Below, one piece after another: positions 36,576 through 48,357 of a DNA stretch of 64,000 bases. The stretch comes from Thamnaconus septentrionalis. Taxonomy: Eukaryota > Chordata > Actinopteri > Tetraodontiformes > Monacanthidae. Where the stretch lies: assembly GCA_009823395.1 (NCBI GenBank), contig CM020502.1, forward strand, positions 1,627,501-1,691,500. The letters are read 5' to 3'. The position numbers were made by a program, and so were the translations under genes. The notes below the pieces were generated by a model, which ran no database searches, had not been told where the DNA came from, and was given only the letters and a program-made list of their open reading frames with translations. Positions within the stretch are counted from its first letter, which is position 1. Each line of letters opens with the position of its first letter.

Positions 36576-38317
36576 AAGATGAGATGACTAGATTCCTCCC
36601 GCGTCTGCCGGGGTGCCTCTTAAGAGGTGACACTTCTCTGTTTGCTCGAGTCCCGCCGTGTTCTCTCCCCGGAGCGGGGTGACACAGGAGCAACGCGCCT
36701 CAATCATCCGCACTCATAAACAGGAAAACAGGCCCCGGCGACATCAAATGTACGAGGAAAGACAGAGCGCGGAGGTCAGTGCAGGGGAAGAAAGGCGCAC
36801 GGAGAGGACAAAAAAGACGACAGGAAGCCAAATATCCTTCACGGGGGGAGAGAGGAGGAGGTGTTGAGGGGTGATTGGAGATTTTTTATTTCTTTTTTTC
36901 CTTTTTCTGCAGGGCAAACTGACTTACGGCGGCAGTCGCTTTAGTCACACCGGCTGAGGTGCATTAATATTGGATTGTGCCGTATCTCAGCCTGACACTC
37001 GCCAAGAGAGGGCCAGGAAGAGCTTTTTCTGTCTCTGCGCTGTGAAGTGGCCACATAAACAACATTGTGCTGTTTTTACTGGCAAGGTTAAGAAAAACCA
37101 TCAGGGTGACTTTAGCTGCAGACCACCGGGGAGCTTTGATTCGCACGCCGTCTTGTCCTGTTATTCCTGAGGCAAGGGATGACAGACTATTATTTATTGA
37201 CACTATCTCTTTTGGGAAACATAATGTATTGGCCAGTATTAAGATAATCAACAGTCCTAAACACTCATTTTGTATTGTTTGCTTTTTACATGTTAAATAA
37301 ATAAATAAACTAAAACCTAAAAACTAAATGAGCTAACATCGCTAACAGCAATTACTGAATTACTGAAACACAGTAAATTGTGCCATTAAATTTGTGTTCA
37401 TTGAAAAAAAAAAAAAGTTGGTTTATTGGTGCAAACAGAAAGTTACAAAACAGAACAATGTAAACGCTGCTATTGGCCACGACCTCAGAAACAATACTGT
37501 ATTTTTTTTCAGCCCAGTGCTGATACTCCCATGGAAGCATGCTGTCAGTGTTAACTTCGCTTGTAAGCTACAAAGTTTTCACCAAACAGTCCAAATATTA
37601 AAACAATTGAATGTTACTTGAAAACATCGGGCAAATCGCGTCATTTAATTCACATAACATACTGGCGGCACTTCCTTTATTTGTGCAGTTTGAAAAGCTA
37701 CAGATGTTTCGTTTTTCATGCTAGTTCACACCATTATACGAAACAGCCATGAGCTGTTATGCTTCATTAGCATAATGCACATGACCTATTTCCACTAAGT
37801 GCTCCATTGTTTCTTCAGGTCTCCTCCAAAAATATATATCGAAACCATGAAGGCCTTTGTTTTTCTGTCTCTTCAGATATGTAAGGATGAATGTTATGAA
37901 TCTTGTTGTGAACAGCAGAAAACGGGCCTTTCTTGCATGTCTTCAACCTCTTATTATCTCTAACCCGGAGGAAAAAAACAAACACACCATGAACTTGCGA
38001 CTAATAATAATTTGTTTGCTCTCGCTGACCGGCCACCACTTGTGCGCAGCCAGTTAGGCTGCTGGAGAGGCATGCCTCATATCCTCACACAAGAAGCCGC
38101 CGCAGATGCATTCTGGCTAATGGAGTCGTTTATGGCGGGGAATGGCACATGCGCGCCCGCGCGTGCGCTTGTGCGTTGAAGGTACTTCTGCGCTACCATG
38201 CTGAGGCTTGCTGGAGAGGACGAGACGGCAAGCAACATTACAGGGTGTAATTACTTCAAGCACCATTAGGAACACAATAACATCTGTGCTTAGGGGGAGA
38301 GAGAGAGAGAGAGAGAG
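36184..38317. repeat. Tandem duplication, unit C copy 1
   Basis: This 2134-bp unit begins CAAATGGGGCCCCTGACGTT and ends in a short (GA)n run (38296-38317). The second copy follows directly. The unit contains an interrupted (CT)n tract (36494-36575). No frame is convincingly coding. Confidence 0.93.
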
Positions 38318-38624
38318 CAAATGGGGCCCCTGACGTTCAGTTGACAGCCAGTGGAGTTAATGGACTCCGGCCGACTGGCTGACACCCAAATTGAAGGTTA
38401 GCGCCGCCGACTTTCAGGATCCAGCCTGGTTGTCCGGCTCTGCCTCGGCTTCTACAGCTCCTTGCGCCATTTATATCTATGGCCAACAGTTGCCATAGTT
38501 GGAACTGCGACAGGCGGTTTAGCGCGCGGTCAAGCGACGTCCTGTCACTGCTAAAAAACATTAAAAGGTCTCGCATCCAGCGCTACCTTCGGCACATATT
38601 TGCATCGACCCACTGGCCTGTTTT

Positions 38625-38627
<3 letters not shown>

Positions 38628-38702
<75 letters not shown>
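38628..38702. repeat. (CT)n microsatellite inside unit C copy 2
   Basis: About 37 uninterrupted CT units. The matching tract in copy 1 (36494-36575) carries CCCT interruptions. Confidence 0.95.
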
Positions 38703-38705
<3 letters not shown>

Positions 38706-40382
38706 ATGAGATGACTAGATTCCTCCCGCGTCTGCGGGGTGCCTCTTAAGAGGTGACACTTCTCTGTTTGCTCGAGTCCCGCCGTGTTCTCTCCCCGGGG
38801 CGGGGTGACACAGGAGCAACAGCGCCTCAATCATCCGCACTCATAAACAGGAAAACAGGCCCCGGCGACATCAAATGTAATGAGGAAAGACAGAGCGCGG
38901 AGGTCAGTGCAGGGGAAGAAAGGCGCACGGAGAGGACAAAAAGACGACAGGAAGCCAAATATCCTTCACGGGGAGAGAGGAGGAGGTGTTGAGGGGTGAT
39001 TGGAGATTTTTATTTCTTTTTTTTCTTTTTTCTGCAGGGCAAACTGACTTACGGGCGGCAGTCGCTTTAGTCACACCGGCTGAGGTGCATTAATATTGGA
39101 TTGTGCCGTATCTCAGCCTGACACTCGCCAAGAGAGGGCCAGGAAGAGCTTTTTCTGTCTCTGCGCTGTGAAGTGGCCACATAAACAACATTGTGCTGTT
39201 TTTACTGGCAAGGTTAAGAAAAACCATAAGGGTGACTTTAGCTGCAGACCACCGGGGAGCTTTGATTCGCACGCCGTCTTGTCACTATCTCTTTTGGGAA
39301 ACATAATGTATTGGCCAGTATTAAGATAATCAACAGTCCTAAACACTCATTTTGTATTGTTTGCTTTTTACATGTTAAATAAATAAATAAACTAAAACCT
39401 AAAAACTAAATGAGCTAACATCGCTAACAGCAATTACTGAATTACTGAAACACAGTAAATTGTGCCATTAAATTTGTGTTCATTGAAAAAAAAAAAAAAA
39501 AGTTGGTTTATTGGTGCAAACAGAAAGTTACAAAACAGAACAATGTAAACGTTGCTATTGGCCACGACCTCAGAAACAATACTGTATTTTTTTCAGCCCA
39601 GTGCTGATACTCCCATGGAAGCATGCTGTCAGTGTTAACTTCGCTTGTAAGCTACAAAGTTTTCACCAAACAGTCCAAATATTAAAACAATTGAATGTTA
39701 CTTGAAAAACATCGGGCAAATCGCGTCATTTAATTCACATAACATACTGGCGGCACTTCCTTTATTTGTGCAGTTTGAAAAGCTACAGATGTTTCGTTTT
39801 TCATGCTAGTTCACACCATTATACGAAACAGCCATGAGCTGTTATGCTTCATTAGCATAATGCACATGACCTATTTCCACTAAGTGCTCCATTGTTTCTT
39901 CAGGTCTCCTCCAAAAATATATATCGAAACCATGAAGGCCTTTGTTTTCTGTCTCTTCAGATATGTAAGGATGAATGTTATGAATCTTGTTGTGAACAGC
40001 AGAAAACGGGCCTTTCTTGCATGTCTTCAACCTCTTATTATCTCTAACCCGGAGGAAAAAAACAAACACACCATGAACTTGCGACTAATAATAATTTGTT
40101 TGCTCTCGCTGACCGGCCACCACTTGTGCGCAGCCAGTTAGGCTGCTGGAGAGGCATGCCTCATATCCTCACACAAGAAGCCGCCGCAGATGCATTCTGG
40201 CTAATGGAGTCGTTTATGGCGGGGAATGGCACATGCTGCCGCCACAGCAGCGCGCTTTGTGCGTTGAAGGTACTTCTGCGCTACCATGCTGAGGCTTGCT
40301 GGAGAGGACGAGACGGCAAGCAACATTACAGGGTGTAATTACTTCAAGCACCATTAGGAACACAATAACATCTGTGCTTAGG

Positions 40383-40999
<617 letters not shown>

Positions 41000-42790
41000 A
41001 TGGTTAGCGCAGATGCATCACAGCAAGAGGGTTGAGGGAAAGATTGCCGGAGCACCCACTTTCACTGTGGAGGTCTTGTTTTCTCACCAGGTCTGCATCG
41101 CTTCCTTCTCTGTTTTCTTTCACAGCTCCCCCTGCCGTCACAGTCGCAGGTTGCGGCAATGACAGTTTGTGTCCTTGCTCGCATGGCCAACACATTATTT
41201 GACAGTTTGGAGTTACCAGACAGCCTAATGTTCATCTTTACACAGTCAAAGGAGGCTGGGGTATCTGGAGAGAATTCATGAAAGTACAGGAAGAACCACA
41301 GAAGATTGTCAGCAGTAACAAAGGTCCACACACAGTCTTTGTCAAAATGAACAGCCTGGTTGCATTTAAGAGGTTCTTGGCTTCAATAGCTTCTTGGTTA
41401 AGATTCGGATTAGGACTTGATGATCTTGATGCAGTTTTCTCCGTACCTTTTCAGCACTCTTCTTTCCACAGTATAATTGTGACTGACTGTGTGAACACTG
41501 GGTGGAGCCATGACATGTAATTGACACGTAATCACTTGTGCACTTCAACATTATTGATTGTTTCAGCCCCAAGTCACTTCAGATCAGACCAATGTGCTGG
41601 CTTTAGTCAGTGAGTGGACCAGAGGGGATCCTTGCTCTTTAGCCACATCTGCTGACTGCTTCTTTTCGCTGTGTTGGCCAGAGCTTTAACTGCTCTAGAA
41701 CTGTGTCGGGTAAAAGGCAATGAAACCCACATAGCCTATCTTGATTTCAGTTTTCCAGCCTTGACCCGCCACCTCAGATGCAAAACTGGAATTGAAGATG
41801 AAAGATGAAAATGAGTCGCTGGCACGCAGAAGTTTGTATTTCCCTGTCTCTGCTTGCTTGTGGAGAGCATGAATCAGGAGGCCAAGGGTCTTCACACCTG
41901 TTCCGCTGCAACCTGCAGACAGATATTAACTGTTGGACCTTGGCCAGCGTATTGAGCAGGATGGTTTTGGTGATTCCCCTCTCGGTTTCAAGCTCACCCA
42001 CCAAGACACTTTAGCACATTGTTGTGTCGCCAGGTCCGTCTCCCTCGTGTCAGGATCGTCTTGCCTCCTACGAAGATCGACCCAAAGGGATTCTGGCACT
42101 GAAGACAGAGGCGAGACGTTTCTCTCCTGCTACAACTTTTAGTGTGTTTGATAAGTGAGTTATGTGTTAAAACATCTCGTCCTGTAACCTTGCAAGCCAG
42201 ATGGAGTGGTTCCAACTCCCTCCAATTTGTAGACCGAGCCCATATGGTCAGAAATCTTTTTGGCGATTGAGGAAAAACCTCTGAGGTGATTGAGTGAACT
42301 GTGTATATTAGCTTGCTTGATGTAAACCAGAGAAAGCTCAGAAACTAATTTTAGATTTGAATAGATGTACTTCTTTCTCGGTATCTTCACAAACACAAAT
42401 GATTGTTCAGTCCAAGATGTGCCCTTGCATTATACTCCAGTTGGTGAGACACTTCTCAGCACTTTACTCAGTGTCTCACCCCCTTGATACAACTTGAGAT
42501 CTACAAGAAGCTAGCTGCTTGAAGGAATCAATACAAAGAGAGGTTTTGGTCATTGTAACATTGTTTTTCTTCAGAAGGTATTTAACGTTGAGTCTCACCT
42601 GTCTAACATACACACCTGAGTGCTTTGTTGGCTGCAGTGTGTATCGATCAAACATTGCCACACCATTCACAGTAACAATAAAATTTGTTTTGGATTGGCC
42701 TTGTTTCCAGTTGGATGGTGTTGTGAAAGTGTTAATGTGCAGCCTCCTGTTTTGGCACAACACAATACGCAGTGGCTTGATTTGATTTGA
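41000..42790 (-). pseudogene. Unidentified decayed coding-like tract
   Basis: Reading leftwards from about 42790, the minus strand shows a series of protein-like pieces in shifting frames. These include VTVNGVAMFDRYTLQPTKHS (followed by a CAG/GTGAGA donor-like site), SVYKLEGVGTTPSGLQGYR, TLAKVQQLISVCRLQRNR and QGWKTEIKIGYVGFIAFYP ending in a TAG near 41695. A (TGATT)n run lies at the right edge (42775-42796). I cannot name the family. It may be a degraded gene or retroposed copy, and no intact frame remains. Confidence 0.3.
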
Positions 42791-43689
42791 TTTGAGTTAG
42801 ATTAATTCCAAGTTATATTATTTCTTTGATGTATTGTGGGTACAATGTATTTAACAGGCTTCAAAGTGACGCCCAGAGGACATGTTGAAACTTTCATGTC
42901 TCATCAGACTCGAATGGCCTTCACATTGATTGTTTATCTGAGTCCATGAGCGACACTGCAGGCGGCGGCAATTAGTCGCACTCGTGACAAAACCCTTTTC
43001 CAACGTGTGCATTGATTATACCATTAGAGGATCCCCTCGCTCGCAGCCGCATTGCATGTTAATCATCCCAACATGACGGCAAATCGACACGTTTTATCAT
43101 GTACATATGTTATTCCATAGAGACGTCACGGTGCTCTGAGTGATGGCTCTGTAGACCTGACAGAGTGAAGAATCTAGTTATTAGTTTGCGATTGTCAAAA
43201 GTACAATCTAGATCCATGAAAGGCTTTAAACCTGATTAATCTCACAGATATTTGTTGAAAACAAAGATTTTCTGTAGTTGTGACATGCCCCACTAATACG
43301 GAAACCACAGAAGAAGACTGGAAAGAAGATGCTACTGCAAGTTTTGAACGTTGGCTGCCGTCGAGGTTAGCGAGGATGTAGCTACGCCATTGTCAGAACT
43401 GGACTGGAAAATGAAAAGAACATACGATGGCACTAAAGGTGTTTCCCCTTTTTAACCCCTGTCTTAAACTAGTGATCCACAGCTAATCACCCTTTCATGA
43501 ATGAAACTCAATGCTTGACAACTTTTTTTTTTGGTTCCAGATGAAGGACACATTATTCTGTTGTAGCTTTGTTGTTCTGTCTGATGGCACAAAGTACAGA
43601 AAACCTCTGGCTGTGTTAGTTGATCGTGGTTTAGTGATGGGTTTGTCTGTTGTTGACTGTGAGTCGGGTCAATACAATGGACAGCCTAA
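42791..43689. other. Intergenic spacer
   Basis: There is no gene. 42850-43130 is free of simple repeats and could be a conserved noncoding stretch (TTGATTGTTTATCTGAG, GGCGGCAATTAGTCGC). This is weak evidence only. Confidence 0.35.
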
Positions 43690-44342
43690 GGCCTTGTTCA
43701 GACTGAAAGCCAAAATCAAATTTTTAGCCCATCCAGATTGAAACCGGATGGCTCTTTTGTACTCTCAACAGTCACAAACCACATGAAATCCGATTTTTGC
43801 AAGACCGATTGAAACCACATTCGGTAGGTAGTTTCAAATCGCATTTGGACAGATGTGTCTCAGTCTGAACAGCTCCAAACACACCGATCGGTTTTGACTG
43901 TCTGTGACGTCACTCTATGCGATGCAAGACCCAATGCACCAGACCAGAGAGCGCCATTCGAGATGCGGAGCTGTAAGGTAACGGAGCAGACAGAAGAAGT
44001 AGAAAACAGCAGTCCCTGGACAGAGGAGGAAACTCATTGCCTCATCAGTCTGTGGGGAGATAGCTCCATTAGAGAGAAGACTGAGGGCATGTATCGCAAC
44101 AATCACAACAAGTGCTGCTGTCGCAATCATGTGACTCCACACACTACACGCGCTGGACAACGCCTCCGCTCCGACTTCGTTGCTACAGCAACCTGTCAGA
44201 TCGGTCAATAATGTGGCCCAGTCTGAACAGAGCCAGATCCCATTTGGACACTTGTTAAAAACAGTGTGGACAGTCAGCCCTAAAATCAGATTTGAGAAGG
44301 AATCTGATTTGAATCAGATTTGCCTGCAGTCTGAACGCAGCC
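43690..44342 (+). mobile_element. Harbinger (PIF) non-autonomous element with Myb/SANT-like relic
   Basis: The element is flanked by TAA (43687-43689 and 44343-44345), the 3-bp target duplication expected for Harbinger. Ends are inverted: GGCCTTGTTCAGACTG on the left, and the right end in reverse reads GGCTGCGTTCAGACTGC. Inside, an open frame from an ATG at 43963 encodes SPWTEEETHCLISLWGDSS and IREKTEGMYRN. This resembles the N-terminus of the Myb/SANT-like DNA-binding protein of autonomous Harbinger elements. The frame then runs into unrelated sequence, and no DDE transposase is present. Confidence 0.82.
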
Positions 44343-44345
44343 TAA

Positions 44346-47300
44346 CTTGGCACAGGTTAATATGAAAACGGTGGTCACAAGCAGAAACAAATTAGCCTGA
44401 ATGTGACAGACAAAAGTTTTGTTCAGTCAACAGCTGCTTCATGTGCCAGGTGAACTTTTCTTTTAACCCAACAGTCTTTGACAATAAATAACTAAATAAA
44501 TAAATAAGGAACACTTGAATAAACCATTAAAATGTTAAGTTAACCATGAAGTCAAACATGGGATTAATGTGTCCTCTGACATGCAGAGGCAACTTTTGCC
44601 AAGTTGGGTCACTGTGGTGGCAACTTGGAAGGCTTCCACTGACTGGGAATGACTGTCAGTATCATGTATAACCAAAGAGGTCTAACGTGAGTGCTGCAGT
44701 GTTGCTCGTTATTGCGCCACTAATGCATTGAACCCATTCAAAGCGGCAGCACCGCAGGCGACGCGTATACATTTTACCAACAGCGCGCATTAGCCTCGCT
44801 TCTTCGGAAATGAAGCGGTTGTGAGCTAAATTACATATCGCAGTGCCACTGAGATGATTATTGTGATTTGCGTGATTAAGAAGACGCTGGGTGCTTTTGC
44901 CCGCCCAATTGCTGTATTAATGTTCGTTGAAGGGGCCCATCAGCTTGGGTGGTGCCTCTTATTGGTAAACCAGAATAAACAGCTGAAAGAGAAACAGAAG
45001 AAACAGTGGTTTAGTGATGGGTTTGCGTGCATTTCACGCCTATTGCCATCAATGACGTCGTATTCAGTCCACCCTAAATTTACACACCTCATATTACCCT
45101 TAATATGACACAACAGCTCGAGAATCCATACAGAATCACGCTTACACATCACTTCACCCTCATATAGGTGACCTAGTCGAGCAACACTTAAGACTGATTC
45201 ACACCGAAACCGCGTCTGCGGTGCGTGCGCGCTGCGGCGCAGAAACCCCTCTGTACCCTCCCACACTAAATGTGTTTCCGAGCGGGGCGTCTAGCGCAGG
45301 TAGTTTTGCGTGTATTTTAAGATAAAAACAGTGTAACAAAACTCTCTTGCCCAACCAAACTGTGTCAAAAGTATCCCTATGTGTAATAAAGAAAAAAAGA
45401 AAAACCACACTTCTGGTATCATGGAAAATGCAGGTATTTAAAGTTTATCTGCATTTTGTTCAACATAGTTTCAGATTTAAAGTGAAATCTGCTTTATTGT
45501 TTGACAACCAAACTAGACAGTGTTGAAGCTGATACGTCACGTTGACGTTTCACAGGAACATCCACCATATATAAAAACAAATTCCAACCCCGGGTCGCTT
45601 GCTGGGTTGTTTGACGCGTTTCGGCGCTGCTCGGTGTGCCTTTCAAATGCCACCAAATGCCTATTCATAGCAGGTCTACATTAGGTTTTTTGGCCAGTGG
45701 GAAAGAGGCTATAGACTTCCTGCTTGAACGATTCCACCTGCTAGGATTGACGCGGTTGTGATGTGTGAAACGTTAAAAATAGAACAGCCGCGTATTTTTC
45801 CAAAGCGGTGCGGTTTCACGCTTTGGGGACGCTTCTGAAACGCGCCTGTGCCACGGACGTGCCGGTAAGTTTCCATAGAATTTAAATCACAATTAAGACT
45901 AAGTAACCATGGCCACTGACACTGTCAATACAATTCCTCAACGCCACCAAAACTACATTCTGTGAGCTTAAACTCTACCAAACTTTTCCAATAAACTGTG
46001 CCTTGTTGCTGATTCATATGAGAGACCAACGAGACAATAACAAAACAAATTATTGAACTATTTAGTTATTAAAGAACTGAACATGTTGGTGCAGAGTTGG
46101 GTTCAGTCTGTCAGGTTCTCAGTGCTCATCCAATCACAGGACGTGTACGTGTGAAGTTCAGCGTAAGGCTAGTTAGCTGGCCTTGGCAACGCAGACTCGA
46201 GATCTGATTGGCTATCGCAACTAACTGTGTTCCATTCACTTACAGCGGACAGGAGCCTGCAATGTCGATTCTGCTGGCCTAAGGCAGATTTTAAGGAACC
46301 TGGCAACACAAGCTAGCCGAAATACAATTGGATAAAAACTCTACCTGTAATACACAAGAATGGAAGCAATGCAACCAAGTGGATATTATATGACCTGAAA
46401 AGAACAGGATATTGAGAATGACTTTATTGTCATGTTTACAGGAAAATGTACTTTTCTAAATAGGTTTAGGCCCTGAGAATAGAACAAAATGCTTACCCTG
46501 AACAAGCAAAAAAAAAAATGTCACTACTACTCGCAGATGAGCTCGTTCTAATACCTGAGCCCAAAAGAAGCTACACTGCTGGTTTCTCATCACACGTTTT
46601 TAATCTTCACTGCGGTAACTATAATTCATAAATCAGCTCCCAGCATTGCAGAGTGGATTTGTCTTTTGCGTGTAAACTGCTAAACACTTCCGGCATGTTG
46701 CCATTTATGGATTACAACAAACTGGGAGTGAGCAGGGTCTTGTGATAATCTAATCAATACACAATGGAGAAAATTTGTCCCGGGTGTGACAAATCGCTGC
46801 GTCCACTTGCGTGACATTTCAAACAGATAAATAATCAATAAACCCTTCAAGTCTGATTGATAAAAATGTTAATGCGTCCGCTGGGACACTTGTCATTTTG
46901 TTCAGTGTTTTGTGATGGTTTAATGCATTCAGGCCTTTCAACACTGAACACTTGTGGTCAAGTAAATTTAGGAATGTACTAAGGGAATTTTTTTTTTTTT
47001 TTATGCGGACAGGCAAACAATAAAATCAGCAAATATAAATGAAAATGCAAAAAGGTGACCAACTAAGGTAATTGTTAAATAATCGGTGCAATTTTACTTA
47101 ATCACGTGAGGGTGCTGATGTAGATAATCTCGACACCAAGGTACTTTATTGAACTTCATAATTGTATTAAGCAGTAATGGACTCTCATTTGTGTGTGTGC
47201 AGCACTGGAGCTAAATAACAACAAATACATTCCTGAGGATTAAAGCAGCGTTCAGTCTTGTGTCCACTCATGCGTGACTCCATTCCTTTTGCACCGAATG

Positions 47301-47985
47301 CATTTCCCCCCCAATTAAGTTATAACTCCGGGAGGGTCTTAATAACGTTCAAACTGTGCTAAATTGAAATTGTAAGAACATGAGCTTAATGGAAGCGCGT
47401 CATGTTTGATGAAGTGCTTATTTGTTGCAACAAAAAGTTTTTTCACATTAGCACGACATCCAGAAATGCCATTGTTTAAAAAATGGAAGTTGAAAGGCCT
47501 TGTTTTTTTTTTTTTTTTATTGTTGTTACTTTGTTTTGTTCTTGTATGATTTGCCTGCACAGGCAGCCAGCGTTTAAATAGCTACAGCTCTGTGCAAGGA
47601 AATGGCATGCTCTGTCACAATGCAACAGCCACTGAGCCACTCTAACAGTTAAATGGGTCTCCAGCAAATTTGAATCCCAGAAATCAGTCTGCTCTTTTAT
47701 CCCATACTTACTTCATAAAGCATTGTTGGCGTTCCATTGGAAATATTAGCAGCTGGTGGGCTGGCTGCCCAAATAAATATTGATAATGCTATTAAATCTA
47801 TTCTCACAGCTCAAAGCCTAATCACAATGGACAGCGACTATACCACCCCACCACTTAACATTTAAGCCTATTTAAATTTTAGAATAGTTTGATGTATACG
47901 ACACAACAACATCTATTTACATAGATCTACATGTTTATATTGTTATACCTCATATACTTATGTGTGTCTTTCTGTATTTCTATAT

Positions 47986-48084
<99 letters not shown>

Positions 48085-48119
48085 CGTCTCTCTCTCTTAT
48101 ACATTTTTTGTATTTCCTT
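44346..48119. other. Intergenic spacer
   Basis: No gene is recognised. 45180-45870 is unusually CpG-rich with repeated CGCG/GCGTTTC words and may be an old mobile element without recognisable ends. 46560-46900 and 47640-47880 are low-repeat and TAAT-rich. A CT/TA compound microsatellite is at 47991-48082. Confidence 0.45.
47991..48082. repeat. (CT)n(TA)n compound microsatellite
   Basis: About 20 CT units join about 25 AT units. Open frames over the tract are dinucleotide translations. Confidence 0.95.
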
Positions 48120-48323
48120 CTCACCCCAACTGGTCACAGGCAGATCAACCCTCTGGAGTCTGGATCTACTCTAGGTTTCTTCCCACAGGGGAGTTTGTCC
48201 TGTCCACTGTCGCACCTTGCTTGCTCTAGGGGGTCTGGAGGGCCAGTCGTTTTTTTTTTTTCTTTGATTGTACAAAGTGCTTTGAGATACCTTTGGCTGT
48301 GATTTAGCGCCGTACAAATGAAG

Positions 48324-48356
<33 letters not shown>
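48120..48356 (+). mobile_element. LINE-type 3' tail with (TGAT)n end
   Basis: The blocks GGTTTCTTCCCACAGGGGAG, TTTGTCCTGTCCACTGTCGC, AAGTGCTTTGAGATACCTTT and TTTAGCGCCGTACAAATGAA, then TTGATTGATTGATTG, form the well-known order of a fish non-LTR retrotransposon 3' end. The simple tail at 48326-48355 gives plus orientation. Confidence 0.72.
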
Positions 48357-48357
<1 letters not shown>

